Below are positions 1 to 7,485 of a DNA stretch of 37,670 nt, in pieces. Source of the stretch: Bacteroidales bacterium (GTDB taxonomy: Bacteria; Bacteroidota; Bacteroidia; Bacteroidales; Prolixibacteraceae); the NCBI GenBank assembly GCA_031272965.1, contig JAISSS010000052.1:1-37670 (forward strand). Direction: 5' to 3'. Made by a program: the position numbers and the translations under genes. The notes beneath the pieces were generated by a model. It was given only the letters and a program-made list of their open reading frames with translations. It searched no databases and was not told the DNA's origin. Every line of letters begins with the position of its first letter. Position 1 is the first letter of the stretch.

Positions 1-206
1 ATTTCATCATCAAGCCCGAACCGGGCGGCGACCTCACGTATGCCAAAGGTAACTATCACAGTATCAACGGTAATATTGAAGTTTCGTGGACAAACGAAAG
101 CGGCGTCTTTAAACTTGAAATTACTGTTCCGGCAAACACCACTGCAACCGTGATTTTACCTGACGGCTCTTTGCACGAGGTTGGTGCAGGGAAACATAAG
201 TTTTAA
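1..206 (+). CDS. C-terminal end of a probable GH78 alpha-L-rhamnosidase (partial)
   Basis: The frame starting at base 3 is open from the window edge to a TAA at 204-206 and encodes the last 67 residues of a larger protein. The tail has the pattern seen at the C-terminus of GH78 rhamnosidases: a short beta segment, then PANTTATVILP, then a glycine-rich VGAGKHKF end. In that family this is the small beta-sandwich that follows the catalytic (alpha/alpha)6 barrel. No catalytic residues lie inside the window, so the enzyme call rests only on this tail. The gene probably ends a glycan-degradation locus to the left. The next gene has its own promoter at 241-271. Confidence 0.55.
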   Translation, partial: FIIKPEPGGDLTYAKGNYHSINGNIEVSWTNESGVFKLEITVPANTTATVILPDGSLHEVGAGKHKF

Positions 207-240
207 GCAGTATGTAAGTGAATAGGGTTGTATTTTTCTT

Positions 241-271
241 TTTGTTATTTGCCGGAAAAAGTGTATTTTTG
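241..271 (+). promoter_or_regulatory. Bacteroidota sigma-ABfr promoter for glpT
   Basis: TTTG at 241-244, a 19 bp spacer, then TATTTTTG at 264-271. This is an exact match to the Bacteroides -33/-7 consensus (TTTG, 19-21 bp, TAnnTTTG). It lies 76 bp before the preferred glpT start at 348. Confidence 0.75.
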
Positions 272-347
272 CGGCAAATTTTATGGGGAGTTTTAACCGG
301 ACTTCGACTCCTCCCTTAGAAAAGTGTTCCAGAAGACTTGTTTGTGT

Positions 348-1676
348 ATGTATAAAACGTTTAAATACTGGCAGATGCGCACCATCGTTATGACGATGAT
401 TGGTTATGCGCTGTTCTATTTTGTACGAAAAAATTTCAGTATGGCCATGCCAGGCATGGAAGAGTTGGGCATATCCAAGACCAGTCTTGGCATGTTCCTG
501 ACTATTAACGGGCTTGTATATGGTGGGTCGCGATTTATCAACGGCATTTTTGCCGACCGTATGAACGCGCGGTATTATATGGCAGTGGGGTTGGCGTTAT
601 GTGCGCTCTCCAATTTTGCATTCGGGTTTGGCGTTGACATTGCTGCGTGGCTGTCGGGCGAATCGTCGGGTACCCAATTTACTAACGTGCTGATACTGTT
701 TATGGGTATTACATGGTTAATCAACGGGCTGTTGCAGGGCAGCGGATTTCCTCCGTGTGCGCGGCTGCTCTCACATTGGATACCCCCTAACGAGCTGTCC
801 ACCAAGATGTCGGTGTGGAACACGTCTCATTCCATAGGCGCAGGTGCGGTAGTATTGTTGTGCGGCTATATTATGGGGGGCAAATTTGAATGGATGGGCA
901 GCGACGGGTTATGGCGGTGGTGCTTTTGGCTGCCTGCCTCTATTGCGTTTGCCGGGGCTATATTGCTGTTTATCTTCATGCGCGACACGCCGTCCAGCGT
1001 CGGTTTGCCCGAATTGCCGGATGTGGTAGCGGTCAAGAATACGAAAACAGATGAAACGAAGGCCTTTTTGCGCGAAAAAGTGTTCGGCAATCCGCTGATA
1101 TGGATTCTGGGAATCGGCAATTTTTTCGTATATGTTGTGCGGTTTTCCGTACTTGACTGGGGGCCTACGCTGCTGAAGCAGTCTAAAGGCGTCGAGATGG
1201 AACTCGCCGGCTGGATGGTAGTGTTGTTTGAGTGTGCCGGAATTGTGGGGATGCTTGTTGCCGGCTGGGCAACCGACCGCTTCCTGCGGGGGCGGGCTCA
1301 TCGCACATGCGTGTTCTGCATGTTGGGTGCCATGCTGTTTGCACTGCTGTTTTGGAGATTGCCTGACAGCACGTCAACGTGGATATATTTCGCGACACTG
1401 TGTGCCACAGGATTTTTCATATACGGACCGCAGGCACTGGTGGGCATCGCGGCGGCAAATCAGGCGACCAAGAAAGCGGCGGCTACTGCTAACGGCCTCA
1501 CCGGAATCTTCGGATATGCCAGCACTGCCGTGTCCGGCGTGGGATTCGGATATGTGGCGCAGCACTACGGATGGGACTTCGCCTATATCACTATTATCGC
1601 CATGGCTTTTGTCGGCATGTTATCATTCCTGCTAATGTGGAACGCCAAAGCCGACGGCTATGAGAGAAACGTTTAG
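348..1676 (+). CDS. glpT: Glycerol-3-phosphate:phosphate antiporter (MFS, GlpT/UhpC family)
   Basis: Twelve-helix major facilitator protein of 442 residues that would exchange external glycerol-3-phosphate (or a related organophosphate) for internal phosphate across the inner membrane. Near the N-terminus the motif YFVRKNFSMAMP contains Arg27, which matches GlpT Arg45. In the second half FVYVVRFSVLDWGPTLL carries the partner of GlpT Arg269; these two arginines bind the substrate phosphate. I chose the ATG at 348 rather than the in-frame GTG at 324, because it puts the usual short cytoplasmic leader before helix 1. The gene is followed after 14 bp by a glycerophosphodiesterase, the classical glpT-glpQ pairing, which supports glycerol-3-phosphate over hexose phosphate as substrate. 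UhpC-like sensing is the main alternative. Confidence 0.88.
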   Translation: MYKTFKYWQMRTIVMTMIGYALFYFVRKNFSMAMPGMEELGISKTSLGMFLTINGLVYGGSRFINGIFADRMNARYYMAVGLALCALSNFAFGFGVDIAAWLSGESSGTQFTNVLILFMGITWLINGLLQGSGFPPCARLLSHWIPPNELSTKMSVWNTSHSIGAGAVVLLCGYIMGGKFEWMGSDGLWRWCFWLPASIAFAGAILLFIFMRDTPSSVGLPELPDVVAVKNTKTDETKAFLREKVFGNPLIWILGIGNFFVYVVRFSVLDWGPTLLKQSKGVEMELAGWMVVLFECAGIVGMLVAGWATDRFLRGRAHRTCVFCMLGAMLFALLFWRLPDSTSTWIYFATLCATGFFIYGPQALVGIAAANQATKKAAATANGLTGIFGYASTAVSGVGFGYVAQHYGWDFAYITIIAMAFVGMLSFLLMWNAKADGYERNV

Positions 1677-1690
1677 CTGTTTAAGTTGAT

Positions 1691-2557
1691 ATGAGAAAAA
1701 TATTTATGATTGTTTTCGTGGTCGTAACAGGGGCATGTAACTCTCCGCTTCGGAATGTGTCGAATCAGGCAAGTATAGCAAATCCTGCTTTCGAAAAATA
1801 TCGCTACTCCGGCGATGGTTCCTGCATCGTCAGTGGCCATCGCGGGGGGGTGGAGTTCCCTGAAAACAGCATCGAGGGATTCAGCCATGTACTCGAAAAC
1901 ATGCCTGCGTTCTTCGAGATTGACCCGCGTATGACCAAAGACAGTGTCATCGTACTGCTTCACGATGCCACACTCGACCGAACAACTACCGGCGTCGGCA
2001 AGCTGAAAGATTACACGTGGGCGGAGCTACAGGAAACGGTGCGCCTGAAAGCTCACGACGGTACGCCCACAGAATACAAAATACCCCGTATAGAAGACGT
2101 TATTGCATGGGCAAAAGGAAAGACCATTATAAATTTAGACAAAAAGGATGTGCCTTTGGCGGTTACTGCCGCGCTCATCACGCGGCTGAAAGCCGAAGAC
2201 CGCGTGATGGTTACAGTACATACCGGTGCGCAGGCACGATTCTATTATGACCGTATTCCCACGATAATGATGTCGGTGTTCTGTACTACCCGCAACGAAT
2301 TTGAAGACTTTCTCATCTCCGGCGTCCCCCCTGACAACGTAATAGCTTACGTGGGGCCAAGCATTAACAGCGATAACCGCTATATAGTTGAGCGCCTGCA
2401 CAAAATGGGCATACGCTGCATGATTTCATTGGCGCCTACTCATGACCGGCTGGCAACGCCGGAAGAGCGCCAGGAAAAGTACCTCATGGAACTTGCCGCA
2501 AAACCTGACATCATTGAAACTGACCGCCCCGTAGAACTGGGGAAGGTCTTGCATTAA
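1691..2557 (+). CDS. glpQ: Glycerophosphodiester phosphodiesterase, lipoprotein
   Basis: Hydrolyses glycerophosphodiesters (deacylated phospholipid headgroups) to glycerol-3-phosphate plus an alcohol. The 288-residue protein has a lipoprotein signal ending VTGAC, with the lipidated Cys at 16, so it is exported to the periplasm or outer membrane. The GDPD TIM-barrel core shows the family residues: SGHRGG with His50 and Arg51, Glu58 in the following PEN, EIDP with Glu77 and Asp79 (metal ligands), and the second catalytic His91 in LLHDATLDRTTTG. It begins 14 bp after glpT and is almost certainly co-transcribed: the esterase makes the substrate that GlpT imports. Confidence 0.9.
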   Translation: MRKIFMIVFVVVTGACNSPLRNVSNQASIANPAFEKYRYSGDGSCIVSGHRGGVEFPENSIEGFSHVLENMPAFFEIDPRMTKDSVIVLLHDATLDRTTTGVGKLKDYTWAELQETVRLKAHDGTPTEYKIPRIEDVIAWAKGKTIINLDKKDVPLAVTAALITRLKAEDRVMVTVHTGAQARFYYDRIPTIMMSVFCTTRNEFEDFLISGVPPDNVIAYVGPSINSDNRYIVERLHKMGIRCMISLAPTHDRLATPEERQEKYLMELAAKPDIIETDRPVELGKVLH

Positions 2558-2587
2558 TCCGAATATTATTAACCGAAAAATAAAAAT

Positions 2588-3328
2588 ATGAATTTGACGA
2601 AATCTTCCAATCCTGTGCTGAACGATTCAGTGTTCAGTCAAATGCTCACCTCGCAGGCTATACCCGCCGAGGCGATGACCGTTAATGGAACTGTCCGCAA
2701 AACCGCCCTGTCATTAGCAGTGCTGGTTGCTGCTGCCGTTTATTCGTGGCAGCATATCAGTGGTGGTTTTCCCCTGATTATCAGTGCAATAGGCACATTC
2801 GCAGTGGCCATTGTAACTGCCTTCAAACCTGCGCTTGCCCGCTATACTGCCATTATTTATGCCGTGCTGGAAGGCGTCCTGCTGGGCGTGATTTCCCGAA
2901 TGATGGAGCAGTCCTATCAGGGGCTGGTAGCCAGAGCTGTTGTTATCACTTTTGGGGTGTTCCTGCTGATGCTGGTACTCTACCGTTCCGGCGTCATCAA
3001 AGTATCGGGCAAGTTCGCCACCGGGCTGATTGCGGCTACAGGAGGCGTAGCCCTGCTGTATCTCGGCAGCTTCATCGCACGGCTGTGCGGGGTGGATGTC
3101 AGCTTCCTGTCGGGCAGCAGCACGTTAAGCATTGGCATAAGCATTGTCGTTGCCGCTATCGCTGCACTCAATCTGATACTTGACTTCGACTTCATCGAGC
3201 GTGGCGCAGCCATGAACGCCCCGAAAACTATGGAGTGGTATGGCGCTTTCGGCCTGATGGTTACATTAGTCTGGCTCTATATCGAGATATTGCGGCTGTT
3301 AGCCAAAATTGCGGCCCGCCGAAACTGA
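2588..3328 (+). CDS. Bax inhibitor-1/YccA family integral membrane protein
   Basis: A 246-residue protein with about seven hydrophobic helices and the BI-1/YccA C-terminal signature: DFDFIERG, then PKTMEWYGAFGLMVTLVWLY, then EILRLL. Bacterial members such as YccA modulate FtsH, and BsYetJ is a pH-gated calcium leak; which applies here is not visible. The N-terminal 50 residues are soluble and polar, typical of the family in Bacteroidota. It follows the glycerophosphodiesterase by 30 bp with no visible promoter between them, so it is probably the last gene of that transcript, although no functional link is obvious. Its last 30 bp overlap the 3' end of the convergent acetyltransferase gene. Confidence 0.85.
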   Translation: MNLTKSSNPVLNDSVFSQMLTSQAIPAEAMTVNGTVRKTALSLAVLVAAAVYSWQHISGGFPLIISAIGTFAVAIVTAFKPALARYTAIIYAVLEGVLLGVISRMMEQSYQGLVARAVVITFGVFLLMLVLYRSGVIKVSGKFATGLIAATGGVALLYLGSFIARLCGVDVSFLSGSSTLSIGISIVVAAIAALNLILDFDFIERGAAMNAPKTMEWYGAFGLMVTLVWLYIEILRLLAKIAARRN

Positions 3329-3871
3329 CAGACAGCCCGATTGCGGGGTGAGGATTCTCTGGTATAGAAGTTCGTTTTGCCATCCGTCGGGAGTGCGGCG
3401 CCATTCCCGCTTCTCTCCGCAGCAGCTGAATCCGGCTTTCTCAAACAGCGCGATGCTGGCGGCGTTGTCGGCACCTATATTTGCATACAGCTGGTGCAGT
3501 CCGAGCGAATTATAAGCATAAGTACATAATAACAGAAGAGCCTCGAAGGCTAATCCATGGCGGCGGTCAGACGGTTCAAAAACCAGTATACCGACACCGG
3601 CACGGAGATGGTATGGTTCAAAGTCGAACAGGTCAATAGCCCCAACCGGTCTGTCTTCCATATTGCACAGCATCAGCCGCAGTTGCCGCAGTTCGTAAAT
3701 ATCGCGGTGCGAATTTTCAATATACTGCTGCAGGACGTGCCGCGACCACGGCGCATGAGTGTCGCTCACCGGCCATATCTCAGGCGCGTTCTCCCACCGG
3801 TAAAGCGTCTCCAAATCGTCCGGCTCAATGGCCCGCAGTTTTACTTTCCCATATTCTAATCTTATGTTCAT
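3299..3871 (-). CDS. GNAT family N-acetyltransferase (RimJ/RimL/SpeG-like)
   Basis: An acetyl-CoA-dependent acetyltransferase of 190 residues. It has the N-terminal VKLRAIEPDDLETLYRWEN strand-helix, then a central acetyl-CoA loop that is weak (EPSDRRHGLAFEALLLL stands where R/Q-x-x-G-x-G/A is expected, with RRHGLA present), then the GADNAASIALFEKAGFS motif typical of RimJ/RimL and diamine acetyltransferases. The longest frame begins 14 codons earlier at 3913, but those codons are AT-rich and the ATG at 3871 starts directly at the conserved MNIRLEYGKVKLR strand. It sits 47 bp after the one-TM protein gene and is likely co-transcribed with it. The substrate cannot be told. Its 3' end overlaps the BI-1 gene by 30 bp. 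Confidence 0.8.
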   Translation of the reverse strand: MNIRLEYGKVKLRAIEPDDLETLYRWENAPEIWPVSDTHAPWSRHVLQQYIENSHRDIYELRQLRLMLCNMEDRPVGAIDLFDFEPYHLRAGVGILVFEPSDRRHGLAFEALLLLCTYAYNSLGLHQLYANIGADNAASIALFEKAGFSCCGEKREWRRTPDGWQNELLYQRILTPQSGCLSVSAGRNFG

Positions 3872-3918
3872 TAATATATTGATTATTATATTATCCGGTA
3901 TTAAATTATTCAAAAGAA

Positions 3919-4416
3919 TCAGGAAAACAGGCTTCTGCGAAGGGTCAGATAGGGCGATGAATACCGCCGTCCTGCAGTGTCGAACAGCAGGATTTTACAC
4001 CAGTAATATCTGCGAAGGGAGCGGTCATATTCATGGAAAGCGTCTAACCGTATCGGCAGCCGGTGCATCTTTCCTGCTTCCAGATACAGCGGGTAAATTA
4101 CAGCCTTGTTGATACCCGTCAATTTGAACTTGCGAAACGACCACAACTTCCTGAATATAATAACGGGAGCGTCAATATCGATGTCGCCTGATGAGCGGTT
4201 GACTATAGACAGCGTGATTACGTCCGGACGAAACACCTTGTCGCCGCTCAACGACAGCTTCAGTTTGCGCGAGCGCGGAAACGGCAACAGACTGTCGTCC
4301 GGAAACAGTATCCGCTGCACAGCCATATAAGCAAATGCCAGCACGGTTACGCCCACAAAAAAACGAAATATATGCCACCCGTCGGTTCGGTATAACGCCT
4401 CAAAAAACGCCCGCAT
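3919..4416 (-). CDS. Hypothetical protein with one N-terminal membrane helix
   Basis: A protein of 165 residues that I do not recognise. From the ATG at 4416 it has a short basic/aromatic segment, one hydrophobic helix (around FFVGVTVLAFAYMAV) and then a soluble, beta-rich domain of about 120 residues, probably on the outer face of the inner membrane. The stretch LSIVNRSSGDIDIDAPVIIF suggests an Ig-like beta-sandwich. The frame is open back to a TTG at 4443, but the ATG at 4416 is preferred. A strong promoter (4458-4488) sits just upstream. The gene heads a two-gene unit with the acetyltransferase. Confidence 0.65.
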   Translation of the reverse strand: MRAFFEALYRTDGWHIFRFFVGVTVLAFAYMAVQRILFPDDSLLPFPRSRKLKLSLSGDKVFRPDVITLSIVNRSSGDIDIDAPVIIFRKLWSFRKFKLTGINKAVIYPLYLEAGKMHRLPIRLDAFHEYDRSLRRYYWCKILLFDTAGRRYSSPYLTLRRSLFS

Positions 4417-4457
4417 AAGCCACCTTATTATTGTTAATCCCAATTAAATTCATGCCG

Positions 4458-4488
4458 CAAAAATAGGAACATTTTTCGGTATTACAAA
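4458..4488 (-). promoter_or_regulatory. Bacteroidota promoter for the 4416/3871 gene pair
   Basis: Read on the minus strand: TTTG (complement of 4485-4488), a 19 bp spacer, then TATTTTTG (complement of 4458-4465). This is an exact consensus match ending 41 bp before the ATG at 4416. It lies back-to-back with a plus-strand -7 element at 4508-4515. Confidence 0.75.
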
Positions 4489-4507
4489 AAAGTTGCTGTT
4501 TTTTCAG

Positions 4508-4515
4508 TAATTTTG
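4508..4515 (+). promoter_or_regulatory. -7 element (TAATTTTG) of the phosphoesterase promoter
   Basis: TAATTTTG matches TAnnTTTG and lies 22 bp before the ATG at 4538. No good TTTG is found at the usual 19-21 bp upstream; the nearest TTG (4493-4495) is only 12 bp away, so the -33 box is weak or absent. Confidence 0.55.
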
Positions 4516-4537
4516 CATCCAATATGAGTTATATCAG

Positions 4538-5434
4538 ATGGATAGACGACATTTTTTGAAAGTTTCACATGGTATTGCGGGGGCGTTGCTGTGCGACGGT
4601 TGTTCCTCTCTGCTGAGTGCCTCCGGCAGTAACATTGTCCGATTCGGGCTTGTTACTGACCTGCACTTTGCCCACCGAGCTAAGTCCGGTAGCAGATATT
4701 ATGAACAGTCGGTCGCCAAACTGCGCGATGCGATACGGGTTTTTAATGAACAAAAGCCGGATTTTATTATCGAACTCGGCGACTTCAAAGACCAGGGAAG
4801 CACCGCCACTGACACCCTCGCCTTCTTAGACGAAATAGAAGCAGAATATCAGACCTTCAACGGGCCTGCTTACCATGTACTTGGGAATCATGACCAGGAC
4901 AATATCAGTAAGGAAGACTTCTTCAAACACATCTCCAATCCGGGCGCGGCTAACGGCAAACGATACTACTCTTTTGCCGTAAACGGCGTGAAATTTATCG
5001 TCCTCGATGCCAACTATAAAGAAGACGGCACCGACTACGACCGCGGCAATTTCGACTGGACAAAGGCATTCATTCCCAGCTCGCAGACCGAATGGCTGTC
5101 GCGGGAACTGAACACCCGTAAACCGGTTGTCATATTTCTGCACCAGTTGCTCGACGTTACCCGTCGCAAAGACGGAACAGTGGTTGGCAATGCCGACGCG
5201 GTAAACGAAATACTTGCCCGACGCGGCAACGTAATGGCAGTATTTCAGGGGCATCACCATGCCGGCAGCTATAACTTCAGCAATGGCATACACTATTTCA
5301 CCATGAATGGGATGATTGAAGGCGCCTTGCCGAAAAATAACAGCTATGCAGTTGTGAGTATCGACAAATCGCACAGCATCACTGTCGATGGCTATTTTAA
5401 CTGCGAAGACCGCCTGTTAGAGCGGCGGTTGTGA
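4538..5434 (+). CDS. Tat-exported calcineurin-like metallophosphoesterase (ADPRM-like)
   Basis: A 298-residue phosphoesterase. The N-terminus MDRRHFLK fits the twin-arginine motif (R-R-x-F-L-K) and is followed by a short hydrophobic stretch and cysteines at 19 and 22, so export by Tat, possibly with lipidation, is likely. The dinuclear metal motifs are all visible: DLH (Asp41, His43), GD (Asp82), GNHD (Asn117, His118), a later FLHQ, and GHHH near residue 240. The spacing and the early YYEQSVAKLRDAI segment resemble the manganese-dependent ADP-ribose/CDP-alcohol diphosphatase group; that substrate is an inference. It is a single gene with its own -7 element. The Tat translocase gene tatC is 6 kb away in the same window. 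Confidence 0.8.
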   Translation: MDRRHFLKVSHGIAGALLCDGCSSLLSASGSNIVRFGLVTDLHFAHRAKSGSRYYEQSVAKLRDAIRVFNEQKPDFIIELGDFKDQGSTATDTLAFLDEIEAEYQTFNGPAYHVLGNHDQDNISKEDFFKHISNPGAANGKRYYSFAVNGVKFIVLDANYKEDGTDYDRGNFDWTKAFIPSSQTEWLSRELNTRKPVVIFLHQLLDVTRRKDGTVVGNADAVNEILARRGNVMAVFQGHHHAGSYNFSNGIHYFTMNGMIEGALPKNNSYAVVSIDKSHSITVDGYFNCEDRLLERRL

Positions 5435-5484
5435 GCCGACAGTGATTGACAAAAAGTTTAAGATTGTCTTAATTTTTTCCGTAA

Positions 5485-5517
5485 TTGTCAGACTTATTGG
5501 ATATTGACGTATTTTTG
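5485..5517 (+). promoter_or_regulatory. Promoter with -7 element only 5 bp from the start codon
   Basis: TATTTTTG at 5510-5517 is an exact -7 match. A partial -33 (TTG, 5485-5487) lies 22 bp upstream. The ATG of the phosphatase gene is at 5523, so transcription should begin at or within a base or two of the start codon. Confidence 0.6.
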
Positions 5518-5522
5518 CAGCC

Positions 5523-5999
5523 ATGAAACAACGCATATTATTTGTTTGTTTGGGTAATATATGCCGTTCTCCGGCGGCGGAAGCGATATTTACTGCTATG
5601 GTGCGTCATGCGAACATGCAGATGCAGCTGTCGTGCGAATCTGCGGGAATAATCGGCTATCATGCGGGCGAGGCGCCTGACAGCCGGATGAGGCGTTATG
5701 CCGCCCGCCGCGGATATGACCTGCTGTCGCGGGCCCGACAGTTCCGGCCTGCCACCGACTTCGCCACTTTTGATTATATCATCGGCATGGATGACGACAA
5801 CATCGCCGACCTCACCAGAATGGCCAACACACCGCAGGATAAGGCAAAAATCCATAAGATGACAGAGTTCGCGCACAACCGCAGTTATACTGCCGTGCCG
5901 GACCCGTATTATGGCGGCGAAGCGGAGTTTGAACAGGCGCTCGACATATTGGAAGACGCCTGCAATGGCCTGCTTCAGCATTTAACGGATGAACTATGA
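5523..5999 (+). CDS. Low-molecular-weight protein tyrosine phosphatase
   Basis: A 158-residue cytoplasmic phosphatase. The P-loop CLGNICRS gives the signature C-x5-R with Cys9 and Arg15 followed by Ser16, immediately after the first strand as in all LMW-PTPs. The general acid loop is the VPDPYYGG motif near residue 127 (Asp followed by Pro and two Tyr). Length and both motifs are normal for the family. The promoter leaves essentially no 5' leader. The stop codon overlaps the tsaB start by four bases (ATGA), so the two are translationally coupled. There is no polysaccharide export neighbour, so a capsule role like Wzb is not supported. Confidence 0.92.
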   Translation: MKQRILFVCLGNICRSPAAEAIFTAMVRHANMQMQLSCESAGIIGYHAGEAPDSRMRRYAARRGYDLLSRARQFRPATDFATFDYIIGMDDDNIADLTRMANTPQDKAKIHKMTEFAHNRSYTAVPDPYYGGEAEFEQALDILEDACNGLLQHLTDEL

Positions 6000-6706
6000 C
6001 ACTGATTCTGAACATCGAAACATCTTCCGACGTATGCAGTGCAGCATTAGGTAAAGACGGACAAGTTATTGATTTTCAGGAAATTACACATGGCAGAAAT
6101 CATGCGGCCATGCTTGCCGTACTCGTACATGATATGATGCAGCGTAATAGCCTTGATTTCAGGCAGTTATCCGCAGTAGCCGTCAGCTCCGGTCCGGGGT
6201 CATATACAGGCCTGCGAATCGGCGTGTCGCTCTCGAAAGGAATATGCATGGCTGTCGGCATCCCGCTGATTGCCGTCAGTCCGCTGAAAGCACTGGCATG
6301 GTATATATCAAACATGCGTTCAGAACTGTTGCCTGCCTCGTCCGCCATGTATCCGACGAGGCTGTGCCCCATGCTTGACGCCCGCCGGATGGAAGTGTAT
6401 ATGGCAATGTATGACTGCGAGTTAAATACCCTCGAAGATGTAACAGCCAAAATCATCACGCCCGATTCTTTTACTGACATTGCCAATACCCATCAGTTGT
6501 TGCTTTTTGGCGACGGCGCCGATAAACTTGACGACACAGTGAACCATCCGAATGTGAAAATTATCGCCGGAGTGAAAACTTCGGCACGATTTATGTGTGC
6601 TTTGTCAGAGGCCGCCTTCAACGAACAGCGGTTTGAAGATGTGGCCTATTATGAACCTCTTTATTTAAAAGACTTTATGGCATCAAAACCGAAAAAATTA
6701 TTATAA
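5996..6706 (+). CDS. tsaB: tRNA threonylcarbamoyladenosine biosynthesis protein TsaB
   Basis: The 236-residue partner of TsaD in making N6-threonylcarbamoyladenosine at position 37 of ANN-decoding tRNAs. The ASKHA-fold N-terminus is clear: LNIETSSDVCSAAL (phosphate-1-like strand), THGRNHAAML, then SSGPGSYTGLRIGVSLSKG, the hallmark of the YeaZ/TsaB/TsaD family, and IPLIAVSPLKALA. Like other TsaB proteins it lacks the TsaD metal-binding histidines. It overlaps the preceding phosphatase gene by 4 bp and is followed after 16 bp by the DUF3108 gene. Confidence 0.93.
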   Translation: MTLILNIETSSDVCSAALGKDGQVIDFQEITHGRNHAAMLAVLVHDMMQRNSLDFRQLSAVAVSSGPGSYTGLRIGVSLSKGICMAVGIPLIAVSPLKALAWYISNMRSELLPASSAMYPTRLCPMLDARRMEVYMAMYDCELNTLEDVTAKIITPDSFTDIANTHQLLLFGDGADKLDDTVNHPNVKIIAGVKTSARFMCALSEAAFNEQRFEDVAYYEPLYLKDFMASKPKKLL

Positions 6707-6722
6707 CGAAAATTATCGCAAT

Positions 6723-7460
6723 ATGTACAGAATACTGACTATCATGTTCTTTCTTGCTGCTACAGCGGCGACCGGTACAGCGCAGACGGTCGAGGAATTG
6801 CATTACAACCTGAAATATGGTTTCATAAAGGGTGGGGAAGCCGATTTGATTGTTACCCGCACCACATTTAACGGTAATCCTGCAATCCACTACTACCTCA
6901 AAGGGGTTACTACCGGCCTCGCCGACCAGCTGTTCAGCGTTTATGACATCTACGAGAGCGATGTGGACCCTGAAAGTTCCCTGCCCTACAAAAGTATCCG
7001 TAATGTGCGGGAACGGAAATACCGCTATTATAACGAGACGTTCTTCTTTCAGAAGCAGGATTCCATCTACAGTAAGAAAACCGGCGGCATGAAAGTGCCG
7101 CACAATCTGGTGGACATCCTCACGGCGTTCTTTTACCTGCGACAGCACGACATCCTCAAAAAGTTCGATGCGGGACAGGAATTTTCCATGCCGGTGTATC
7201 ATTCCGGCAAATACTTCACCATGACCACCGTATATCTGGGCAAAGAGACCATTGACTCGAAAATAGGCAAGCGTGAATGTCATGTCATTGCCCCGCGGGT
7301 TGACAAGGGAAAGCTGCTCAACCGTTCTGACGGACTGAAGTTCTACATCACCAACGATGCCGACCATGTGCCGCTGTTGCTGGAGTTCGACATGGTGGTA
7401 GGTTCCCTAAAATGCGAACTGGCTTCGCATAAAAAACATAATACGGAGCTGCTTAAGTAG
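6723..7460 (+). CDS. DUF3108 family exported protein
   Basis: A 245-residue secreted protein with a Sec signal peptide ending near TGTAQ (residues 17-21). The mature part begins with the LHYNLKYGFIKGGEADL segment typical of DUF3108 and continues as alternating beta strands, ending with PLLLEFDMVVGSLKCELAS. The predicted fold is a beta-rich lipocalin/VioE-like sheet acting in the periplasm. No catalytic residues are known for the family. It is the last gene of the phosphatase-tsaB transcript and ends 25 bp before the convergent acyl-CoA synthetase gene. Confidence 0.8.
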   Translation: MYRILTIMFFLAATAATGTAQTVEELHYNLKYGFIKGGEADLIVTRTTFNGNPAIHYYLKGVTTGLADQLFSVYDIYESDVDPESSLPYKSIRNVRERKYRYYNETFFFQKQDSIYSKKTGGMKVPHNLVDILTAFFYLRQHDILKKFDAGQEFSMPVYHSGKYFTMTTVYLGKETIDSKIGKRECHVIAPRVDKGKLLNRSDGLKFYITNDADHVPLLLEFDMVVGSLKCELASHKKHNTELLK

Positions 7461-7485
7461 CGGACAGTCAGCCGGTTATTCGTGA

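Noticed and set aside
6675-7367. Minus-strand frame of 230 codons
   Set aside because: Antisense to the DUF3108 gene, which has a signal peptide and family pattern.
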